A stretch of 64,000 nucleotides of DNA from Patiria miniata (taxonomy: Eukaryota > Echinodermata > Asteroidea > Valvatida > Asterinidae): assembly GCF_015706575.1 (NCBI RefSeq), contig NW_024037057.1:2065501-2129500 (forward strand), written 5' to 3'. The position numbers were made by a program, and so were the translations under genes. The notes beneath the pieces are model-generated. The model had not been told where the DNA came from. It did no database searches and saw only the letters and a list, made by a program, of their open reading frames with translations. The number at the start of each line of letters is the position of its first letter. Within the stretch, counting starts at the first letter, position 1. Below, one piece after another: positions 12,101 to 24,100 of the stretch.

Positions 12101-15100
12101 AGCTTATCGTTCATTGATATTGTGCAAGCGATATGAGTCTAACAAGGGGATACTACAAACACGACAATCAAATATTATAATACGACAGGGGAAACGACTG
12201 ACATTTTGACCATTATTAGAATAGACAGTGACGAAAGCCCATAAACCTGACTTTATAAGGCAAATACATGTACATCAAAAACAAGTCAAGTGTGTTGACA
12301 AACACAACTGCCCGCAACTGTGACTGTTCCCAGGACAGGCCGTGACAAATTACATATACCAGGGCCACATAGAACGTTCATTGATATATAAATATATTTT
12401 TTTTATGTTCTGTCTGTAGTCCAACAATAACAATGTTTTTTTATGCTTTTCTCTTTGAAAGTTATTGCATGTGATTTAAAAAAAGTAAGTGAATCTGAAT
12501 ATATCCTGTACAAACAGGTATTTTTTTTAAATTCTTTTTGCTACTGTTACCTTAGGCAATGACCTTTTTGGCCCCAAATGCAATATGCTTCATAGGATTA
12601 CCAAAAAGAAAACCACCAACCAAAATGGAATAACGCTGAAAAGATGTATTGTGTTGTTTTGCCAATGTGATCTTTACCCTTGATGTTTCGACCCCAAGTG
12701 CAAATTCTTAAGATTACTAAGAGCAATCCTAAGGATGTGTAGTCCATATATAAAGTATTATCAGTGAAATTTCACTCCATTCGAGTGAAGATTCACTTCC
12801 ACAGTCGGAAACTAAGGACTAGACGTTTTAGAGTGAAATTTATCCAATCGTAAATCAAGGTTTCACTCGAGCTTCGACTGAAGTGGTTCACTTCATGTCA
12901 ATCGAAAATGAGAGTGATTTTCACTCTAAAACGTCTCGTCCCTAATTTCACTCTTTGGAATTTAGAGAGTGTACGTAAAGCTTAGTTCCATACTTTAGTC
13001 AGTGTATGGGTCTCCTATATCCAGCTTGACAGCATTTTTCACAATTTTCTGCCACCACACTGACACCCCAATAATCAGCTGCATGTAGCATCCCCTGCCC
13101 AAAATCCCTTTGTGTCCTGACAAAGAGCAGAGCATGCTGTCCCAACCCTGGTTATGTTCACACCCTTAAAATACAAATTCAGTCGTATACACCCACTGAA
13201 TGACAAGTTGGAAACAGTATGCACCCTCGGTTTCGCCGCGGAGTATTAGCAGAATATTAGTATTCTGATAGGACGTGGACAACTAGAAACATACCCCAGT
13301 GCACAAATCTGGCTTCTTAATTGTACGAGACTCATCTAGGGGAAAAAAGGCATCAAGGGAAGTAGCGTCACTATCCCATGTCACAGTCAGGTGATGTGCG
13401 GTGGTGTAGTCGATTCCACAACAAGTCCACCACTATACCGGCCAAAAGCAAAGTTAAGGGCAAGCCCAATTACTTCAATTGAATACCTTGTGTCGTGCAA
13501 TGAGATTTCACGACTAACGTTTATGGACTTGTAAGGGTTTGTTGTGAATTCGAACGCAACACTGGTTCTGGTGTCGACAAAGGTCTTGCAGGAAGCCATC
13601 CAGATGCAAGGTAACAAACACAACTCTCTGTGCCAGAGCAAAGATAAACTTAATCAGTTATCAATTGCAATAAGTGACTGTTAACCTTACATAAAGCAAT
13701 GTGCAGCCCTTTGCAGAAACAAAACAGGCAATATCAAACTTAAAAATGATTACCGCATCCGAGTTCGTCGCCGTGCACTTTGCAGTCACTGAAGCCATCA
13801 CATCGATATGCCATGTCGATGCAGGTCATAGTGGACGGGCATTGAAACTGTCCGGTGCCACAGCCTAAGGGAACAACAGACCGGTAGCAATAATTAACCA
13901 AACTCTGAGGAAAGATTGTAATTGTAGAATATACTGTTGCACTGTCAGTTACCCAAGTAGCAAGCCCATACGGGTTGCATATGGGCCCCATCGGGGCCAA
14001 GATATGGGTCCCATATGGGGGTCCCATATGGGCCCTAGATAATTTTGCACCCAAGATTCTTATGTGACCCAAATGGGCCAGCCCAGACAACCCATATGGG
14101 TTATGTGTGGGGCCCACCTGGGCAAACATCTGGGTAAAATATGGGGAAGCTCTTATGGGTCCCATCTGGGTCAATATATGGGTCCCATATGGGCGGACCC
14201 ATATGGGCCCCAAATCATTTTGCACCCAAGATTCTTATGGGACCCACATGGGCCAGCCCAGATTACGCATATGGGTTAGGTCTGGGGCCCACCTGGGCAA
14301 ACATCTGGGTAAAATATGGGGAAGCTCTAATGGGTCCCATCTGGGTCAAGACATGGGTCCTATATTGGCGGACCCATATGGGCCCCAAATCATTTTGCAC
14401 CCAAGATTCTTATGGGACCCATATGGGCCAGCCCAGACAACCCATATGGGTTATGTGTGGGGCCCACCTGGGCAAACATCTGGGTAAAATATGGGGAAGC
14501 TCTTATGGGTCCCATCTGGGTCAATATATGGGTCCCATATGGGCGGACCCATATGGGCCCCAAATCATTTTGCACCCAAGATTCTTATGGGACCCACATG
14601 GGCCAGCCCAGATTACGCATATGGGTTAGGTCTGGGGCCCACCTTGGCAAACATCTGGGTAAAATATGGGGAAGCTCTAATGGGTCCCATCTGGGTCAAG
14701 ATATGGGTCCTATATGGGCGGACCCATATGGGCCCCAAATCATTTTGCACCCAAGATTCTTATGGGACCCACATGGGCCAGCCCAGATTACGCATGTGGG
14801 TTAGGTCTGGGGCCCACCTGGGCAAACATCTGGGTAAAATATGGGAAAGCTCTTATGGGTCCCATCTGCGTCAAGATATGGGTACCATATATATGGGCGG
14901 ACCCATATGGGCCCCAAATCATTTTGCACCCAAGATTCTAATGGGACCCATAGGTGGGTCAGCAGTCTGTGAATGGCAGAATGTGGGATGTCCCATTTGG
15001 GCATCACATGGGATTTGTCTGGGGCCCAGGTGGGTCAGCAGTATATGGGCAGAATGTGGGATGTCCCATCTGGGCATCACATGGGGTTCATCTGGGGCCC

Positions 15101-18100
15101 AGGTGGGTCAGCAGTAAATAAGCAGAATATGGGCTGTCCAATTTGGGCATCTCATGGGGTTCATCTGGGGTCCCTGTGGGTCAGCAGTATATGGGCAGAA
15201 TGTGTGCTTTCCCATTTGGGCATCACATGGGGTTCAACTGCATGGGGCCCAGTTAGGTCAGCAGTACATATGGGAAAATGTGGGGCAGCATCATGCAGTT
15301 GTTGCCAAAAAATATGGTTCTGCCACAATGGTAACGGGGAGTGGTACCTTAGGGGGATATTCCGATAGGGTTGTTAACAAAAATTCCCAATTTCAATTCA
15401 GGCGATTCACAATGCAGTGCGCCACCAAGAGTTTGCCACAGAGAGTTCATTTTTCCCAGTGCATTGTGGGAGATGGTCGTCAAATTCGCAGCGCGGGACA
15501 TTTGAAATTGTTAGTTTTTTTTTTTCCGGTCAGTGGTTTCGTAAGCGTATGATTCGAGGATCTGTTTGCTCATTTCTTTTCGTATAAAAAAAGGGGTGTT
15601 TTTGTTAAGGCTGCAGAACGCTATGCCCCAATTTACGACATATTAGCTCAAGTTGTCTACCGAGAGTCATTCAAACGGGCCATGTTTTGTCGACCGTAAA
15701 CTTGAAAAATCGACTCTCCGTTGCAAACTCTTGGTGGCGCACTGCATTGTGAATCGCCCGAATTACCCCATCCCTATTTTTCCTCATCCTTTCCCCACGA
15801 ATGTCTTTGTATTTACGTTATGAACCATGAGCAATTGATCTAGCCTATTTGCGACTTTAACATTTTGCCTCTACATAGGAATCATGACATTGGGGAGACT
15901 TGCAAATGTCTCCTTAATGTCCGGTGTCTCCCTACGGTGTAACTCACGATTATGATATTAAGGTTTAACATGATAGTCTTAATAATAATAATACAGAAAA
16001 TGTAAAAAGGCGACACTTCGGTTAACCTGTACGTAAATTTGAAGTGACCCTTTCCCCGCAAAACTCCATGTATGAGGTTTGTTTCCTCCCAACTAAACAG
16101 TTAAAGCTACTTGCAACAACATTCCTTCTAACAATGGCAGTTAGAACAGTAGGGCGAGACCAAATTGTCGCCCTAATAAGGTGCGTTGCCCACATAATTA
16201 AAAAAAAAAGCAACAGAACGTGTCGCCATATTACCATGTGTTTTGTGAGCAGTGAACTCAGCCTCCAATTTCACCAGGGACTCATCCCCTCCGTTGTTGA
16301 GTGTCACCCACATGCTGGAGCCGCTAAAATATATCTTAGCCGGAACTTGGTAAGCCCACTTGATCTCCTTGATCGGTTTGTCAGTGGGCAGCTGGGCCTT
16401 GCCGTCGTCAAACCTCAGCCGTGAACTCCAGCTCTGGTGGGTGAAAGCGGTCACCGCAATCTCCATGCGGGTCCTGGCCGGGGCAGTTACTCGCCAGACG
16501 CAGTCGAATTTGGCCACGGAACTGGTCGGCCGGGTTGTACCTGCCGGTAGTGGCGGTGTCGGTGACGGCAACACCGACCGGTTGCCGTTGTACACGACGA
16601 ACGCACCGTGTCCGGTGTCGGAATCGAAATCGGCAACAAGGCTGACAGCGTAATCCGCAGATAGCTCTATATTGAAACCACCGCAGGTATCTGTTATATT
16701 AATAATAACAGAAATAAAACAGGAGAGATTTGTTGAGCTACTCTTATGCCCGGGAATAGGAAATGCTGCTCAAGACACCGTCTACAACCTCACACAAAAA
16801 AAAACAGAACACGAGCCATAATTATTTAGTTCAAAAAGTATCAATGAAACTATTTTGCCAAATGTTGCACTTCAATCGCTTGTAATTTGATACCTGATCA
16901 CGTCATCATGACTTCACAACATTTTTTTTCATCTTGGTATTGGGTTCCAAGATCATACTAGGTTTTATTAACATTACGTCAACCGTTTGGAAGAAATCTT
17001 GTTTACTTTTGATTAGAGGTTCAGTTCTATATTTCGAAATCACCTAACTTTGACCCTCCGGTAGCCCGGAGGAAAAGGTCAGACGACTTTTACTTCCAAG
17101 TAAAAAAAAACCACATAAATCAAGGCATGGTCCACCAGATCACAAATTATTAACGTACGTTTTTCGTCAATGAGTTACAAACAACAGAAAATTGTCATAT
17201 TGTGAACAAAAATTCGCTTCAATTTGATACCTGATGACGTCATTATGACGTCAGCGTAATATGTGCCACTCGGGATGAGGGTCGATTATGTTGACAGTTA
17301 CAAGTTCATACCATAAAGAAGAAAGAAACAAATATTTATCAGGAACGATTATATACAGTGGTCGAGTTACAGGTTGTGCCCGACCACTCAATCAATATGT
17401 AGCATTCCTTGATCTATATGAATTTGACGCGTATGTAAACTGTCTGGTCCAGATACAATAATACACTACAACGGAGCAATTTTGACAATTACCACATTCC
17501 ATCTCGTCCGAAAAATCTGACCAACTGGCTCTCCCGTCACAAAGCGCATGCGCAGAGAGGCAGACATTGTGGTCAGCGAACCGTGTCTGGTTACCGCTGC
17601 AAATACCTGACGGAAAACAAAATCGCACACTATGTACAATGTGTTACGTTCACAATGTTTAATGCTCGCTAAACATAAACAAGTTTTTAACTTGATACAA
17701 TCACGGTTTGAAATTTGCCACTGTCTGTATGTTTGAACAGGACATCTGTCCCCTATTCACACGTTGAAATAGATAATGTGCCAACTGAAACCACATTTAC
17801 AATATGCACTTAAACTTCAAACTAATTATCAGGTCCGTGTAGTTTTTCATCTGGTTCAGGACTGCTTCAATTTTTTTTCTTTTATACTTTTGTTAAATCT
17901 GTCTTTCCAAAATCACATATATGTGGCAACCTTACTTCTTTTTGTTTTAATTACCACTCGATAATACCACTCAATTGTATTGTGCTTTAGGGTAGTAGAA
18001 CAATAGTTAGTACGTATGGTATTCTACCTAACCACCCACAAAATGATGGGTTTGTGGGTTTTTTGGGGAGCAGTAGCAAAGGGTTAGCATAAACATGTTT

Positions 18101-21100
18101 CTAGATAAAGGTAGTGCTTGGCTATAAAATGCTGGGTCAAAGGTCAACTGATTGAAGAGGGGGCTTGCACGACGTTATCTTTGTTTGAATGAAGAACTTG
18201 TACACATACATATTTTGATTCACTTAAATCGGAGTAACTACAAACTTACATGACACGAACTGCTGCCAGGGAATTTATATTCATACCTGGTGAACTGAGA
18301 GCTCTGATATTAAATTCCCAATTCGTCGCATGACTGCTCCCCTTCGAGGACGAGGACTGGATGATAGCGGTATTCGACGGTGCATAGAGCGACGTCCCCA
18401 CCATGTTGTCGTAATTCTCCAATGGCGAGGTCTGAGTCGACAGGATATCCTGCATACTAATCGAATGGACGTCTGTCTGGTCCACCGCTACGATGTCGAT
18501 GTAGATAAACGTGCCGGGGTTGCTGGTAACCAACCACCCGCAGAAGTAGTGGTAGAACGCTGGAACCGGAAGGCGTACTGGTACTCTCTCGTCTCCTGTT
18601 ATGTTGATTAGGCTAGGTCCGCAGATAGTGACTTTACAACAACAAAATAACAGATACTGTTTAGTGGTAGTGTACAGGTCTATAATCATGTTTAGTTCAA
18701 GAAAAAAAATACTTTCATCTAACTCAACAATACCCACAATAAGTGATGGAAGTAATAGTTGCATATTGGACCAAGACTTTGTTTTCAAATATTCAATGAA
18801 TTAAATGGAAAAAAAGGTATTCACAAACAAAAATAAGGTCCGTATAAATACGTGCAATACAAATGCGGGACAAATTTGACGTCACGAACAGTTTGATGTT
18901 AACCGAGAACCTTCGCCGGACAAAATATTGTAACATTTGTATTGTATATACTAAAATAGGTTACCCAAGCCAAATAGAAGGCACGCTGACAATACGCCAA
19001 AATATGTTCCCTTCCGAACTGCCACCCATCAAATGATCAAAATAGAAGAAACTTACAGCAATCGAATTCGTCCATGGCGTCGCTGCAGTCCGCTTTTTGG
19101 TCACATATCTTGGTCATCTCGACGCATTTGCCGTCGCCGCAACGGTAAGTAGACGAACTGCACCCGCCTTCAAAGGAAGATGAACGTACAATAAATAAAA
19201 AAGAACTCGAGCACGAATCGGAAGTAATCGAATGACGTTAACATGAGAAATGCATGAGTAAGGCTTAAACGAATATCTTTTAATACAAAGAGGTACAGGA
19301 CCGTACTAGATATCACTCTAAATAAACAACAAGATAATCCACAAAATTCGTTCTGTCCCTGCTTCCCAGATGTGTTTGTGGTAACCACATACTCCCATAG
19401 CTTAAATGTTTGCTCAATCAGCCTCGTTGGTACCCACCGGGATCACTTGTAAGGGTTGATTCAAATTATATGAGGAATCTTTCGCAAAGATTAAAATCCT
19501 TTTTTTTTATTTCAGCCAATCGATATGATCATCCAGCATTTGTAACATTCCTTGGTCAGCATGACCCGGAACAATGTCATCATATATTTTTCCTAGTAAT
19601 TTGGTAAAGGATTTCAGACCAATATAATCCTGGAGATTTTAAAGCTTGTAGCGTTTACGACTAACTATCTGTGAACATGTAGTCCGCAACAAAGTCATAC
19701 TAGTGTTAGGTATTTGCCCGTGTTTGCGTGGTAATTCACCGACAAAGGTGCGAGTAGAGAATGTTCGCGAGAGGTGAAAGAGTTTTGCTGTAACAAGTCC
19801 TTGCCAGTCATATCGATTAGCGCGCGCCGAAAGCTTGGATGTGTGGACAGGTTTGTTTTCTTCCGGATGCATAGACTGAACTCGCGGATCTTGCGGAAGC
19901 GAGTTGCGCTCTTACACAAGCGAGTGATCTCCCGAGTAATCTGTGAGTACTTGCAAATTTTTGGAACAATTCCAAAACACAGCGAGCAACTGCGAGTCGG
20001 ACTAACTGTCGGACTAACCAGTCGGACTAACTGCAAGAGCTTGGAGTATTCCCTCTCCATCATCGCAGCTAATCGCCAATACTCAGTTCTACACTCGCCC
20101 CATGGGAGACTACATAAACTTACCGCAACCAAGCTCATCGGATAAGTCATCGCACTCCCTAGAGGCGTTGCATCTGGCATCGGAAGGCACGCACTGCAGT
20201 CCGTACGAACAAGGAAACTCATCGTCCGTGCAGTTTACTAGTCAATGGTTGAACATTACGTATTACCAAATAAAAAAAATTATTGTAAAGAAAAAGCAAA
20301 AGAACGTCATGCCAGATGATGTAATTAGAGTGAGTTTGCTGTTGCAGCATCTGCCACATCTCACTTGTGCTTTCGTGAGGTTCAGAAATGCAGTGGTAGA
20401 ATCTCATCTTTTCGGAAATAAGCCCAACTGGCCGAAAATAAGAGTACATACGTACTGTTATTGCTAAATCTACCATGCAAAACTCTCTGGCAAGGTTTTA
20501 TCAAGCGGCTTACCGGTATGGTTGACTTGGGTCACTTCGAATTTGAAGTGGTTGGCCTCCGAGTCGCCTTTAGTCGCCTCCTGAATGAAGAAAATTATCC
20601 AGGCTCTGTCGCCTTCTGGGATAAACACCGACCCTTTCGGCAGGACGCCGGATTTCTTGCTCACGATCTGCGAGGGATCGAAGTCCGGGTCGTGACCGTT
20701 GCCGATCAGCATGTAATTGCTGGACTCAGTCACGTACTCGACGACGCGGATCACGATGCGGTGGTGCAGGTCCGAGGCCTGCAGTAGCCAGACGCAGGAC
20801 ACGGGGTCATTGTTGGGCGAGACAGGCGGAGAGTCGATATATTTTGGGGAGTCGAGAACCAGATGCATCATGGACGGCCCACAGTAACCTAAATAGAAAG
20901 CAATAGACCATTATCATGTTGCGGCCATCTTGTATTTTTCACCCATTCAAATCAACGTAGCCAAAGCAAGGGTGGAAGAAACAATAGGCTGGTTCCCTTT
21001 TGCACAAAAGAACCATTATCATTCAGTACTGTTTTGGATACAAGGAAAATGACTGAAACGGTGGCAGTATGATAAAGCCAAAGGTTTATAAACAGATGAC

Positions 21101-24100
21101 GCTGTGTTACCTCTATCTGGAGTTTGGATAAGTTGCCGGACAGACTGCATAAAAGCAATAATCTACACTCAAATATACACTAGCAAATGTCATACGACCA
21201 AAACTTAGGTTTCGTCTTTAACGCTTTGCTTATTTTTTTATTTTTATTTTATTTTGACCCAGACGAGTGTAATGGATTTCAGGCCAAATCTGGCTAGAGA
21301 TGTTTGAGAGCGCGCACACGTGGCTTCCTGTAGGGTTAGCATGCAACAGCGATCACGGTGTACGCCATCTTCACTTATGATGTGCTGTGCTAGGCTACTA
21401 GTTGCAGGGTGACCGTAAGGTCATGGCTTAATTCTGCTAAATGCACTTCAAAAATCTGTCAGATTGATCAAAAATCTGCCAAATTCCACAGAACTACTCG
21501 AAATACATGTACACTGTAAACAACTAAAATCACATGCAGATGTTGTAGTGTTGCATTAAATAAGGTTCAAATTACATTGTAATTAATCTATAGTCATATA
21601 CAGATGTGATGAAATTGCGTCAATGTCAGGCAAAATGCGATTAATTTGCGACACGACGTAGTCCGGTTCCCAGTGAGCCAACTTGTCCCATGGGTTTGTT
21701 TAAGAAGATTGAAGCTTTTAAAAGTATACATTTTTCTGTCAAATAACCATTTTGTAGAATTCTGCCAGAAATCTGCCAAAAAAAACACAAACATTCTGTC
21801 AAATTTTCTGTCAAACTCGGTTTTTAACAAGTTTTAGTACGTTTTACCTCATTGCCTTACGTTGTTACATAATTAAGATTAACTGACTGCTTTACATATT
21901 CAATATACATTTTACAATTTACATGTTTTCGAGGTACTTTTTCCGGCGAATTTTACCGAAACTGTGTATTATTTTACATAACAATTTCAACCTAATTATT
22001 TTCACATATCTTTTTGAGAGTGCAGTACCCAAAGCTCCAGGACAGTTTCCCTGTCCTCACTGCGGACTCCTATGCAGATCAAGACTCTGACTCCACAGTC
22101 ATTATGAGAGTCCACACCAATACCGAATGAGAAGCACATAGACAGACGTCATCATCGCACATGACAGACCACCAATGCTAATAAGTAACATGTAGTTATA
22201 ATCACAGCTTCCGGTTTGTAACCCTTTGCGGGATTTTGGTTTATTTGAATGAATCGAAACGCAACGTTTTTGACAATGAGAATTACACATCGAGATCATC
22301 AAGCATAACACTGTTCCCCAAAGACATCGGTTTCTACATCAGCGACATCTGGCGCCCCATCCTCAATTCCAAGTCTGATGGGTCTCCTATACCCTAGGAC
22401 AACTTAGGTTCAGTTCCCGCCTTTGGGTCACCTATACCCTCAGCTCCTTCCCGTTTGCCCCCTCACTGTGTACTGACACGCTCCAGTGATCATCCAACAT
22501 CCCTCAGTCAACTTGCATCCTTCTCAGCTTTACCGGTTTCGAGCTTCACCAGTTTGCATCCTTCTCACGCCACACCGCACCCATCCTTATAACATCGCAT
22601 CATCGTTGGAATACCTCATTCTCCTGACGACGGGCAGAGCATACTGTTCGAAACTTTGTGTCCCTCCGGTTCTTTTCAGAACCACACATACCCACAAAAG
22701 AGATTTATTCACATGGTGCTACCGCAAACTAATCTTGTCTTGGAAATTACACTACAAAAACAAAACAAAACCCAATCAACTGACCGTTTTCCTTGTACGC
22801 AAAAGTAGTCTACTTTCCTGATCGATTTCAAAGATTTAATTAGAGTCTGTTTTGAAGACTGCATGAGTAAACTCACCGCAATCCAGCTCGTCGAAGTAAT
22901 TGAAACAATTCCGTCTGCCGTCGCAGATCTGGTAATCGAAAACACATTTGCTGTGCCCGCCACTGCAGTAAATCTTGTCGACAGGGCACGTCCCTTATAG
23001 GGAAGATACAACATTTGCAAACATAAAAAAAAAAAAAATGATCAAATTATCACGAAATATCTAACTGGATTGTTAGGGAATGACAGTCTTAAGCATCCTG
23101 TAAAATCGTGGTTCCTGGTGTGCTGACATTTCCAAGAATACTTGTATTTTTCCAAGGCTGGTCGGCCGAGCAGCGTTGGAGAAAACTGGCTTTTTCTCAA
23201 AAAGCGCTCCTAGTTTTCATATTTAGTTATTCTGCATTTTTTTTTGCAATTGATTACACACATGTGAAGGGGTGCAAGCCTTCTAGACTGATTCTCTGAC
23301 CTTACAATCCCCCAAAGTCTATACAGATTCAATCGATCTCTGTTTTTTAAATGTAAATGTTTTAGGGGTTCATTTTTTGGGTCACCCTGTATGGGGCTAG
23401 GCCGCCCCACATTACATTTTAACTTACCGCATCCAAATTCATCTGACTTATCAGCACAATCTTGATATCCATTGCAGACCAGGCTGCGGTCGATGCACTC
23501 GATTTCGGAGCGGCACAGGAAATTGTCTGGACCAGCGCATGGCACTTTGCAAAAAGGGGGAAAACGGTAAGAAAATACACTTTCACTAACTGTGTGCGCT
23601 CAATTATGTATCAAAGATTCCACTCAAGGCTTGGGGTGATGAAGTTCTGTTCGCACATTGCAAGGATCGTGTTTGTGTTCAGCTGATGGTGAATGCCACG
23701 AGTTATCTGACACAACTTTTCAGTTAGCCACTTAACCTCCGTTACGTGGACGGAGCCTCATCTTATAGATGTCTCATCTTATAAGTTGCCATATTTTTTC
23801 CCGTTCACACTGCTTTAGAGGGTTATGTATTTCAGACCAATAAGCACCAACCGCTGTCTCTAAACGTCATTTGCAACCTACCCGACAGAGCACCCAGCTG
23901 ATTTGCACGACCTTCCCATAATCAAAATCTGAAAATTTAGTCCCCCTATTGTAAAACTAAAGCCCTCAGGTCCCCCCCCCCAAAAAAAAAAGCTTAGCAA
24001 GGTTACAGTTACCAAGACCAACAGCTGTCACACTGAGCTCCAGTATTGTCTCGTTGTCCGCTTCGAGTCGTATCCACACTTCAGACGAATTCACCACAAA

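Noticed and set aside
13387-13641. Minus-strand open frame with a CUB-like ending ([11 protein letters not shown])
   Set aside because: The only nearby donor (CG|GTATAG) gives phase 2, while exons 14 and 15 join directly in phase 1; no first-half CUB exon and no suitable acceptor. Perhaps a decayed repeat.
14064-15552. Several long plus-strand open frames (GPIWV, HMGP peptides), up to 208 codons
   Set aside because: They follow the 175-bp and 73-77 bp tandem units and exist in several frames and on both strands; no start context, splice sites or family match.
18330-18611. Plus-strand open frame opposite CUB 5
   Set aside because: Antisense shadow of exon 11.
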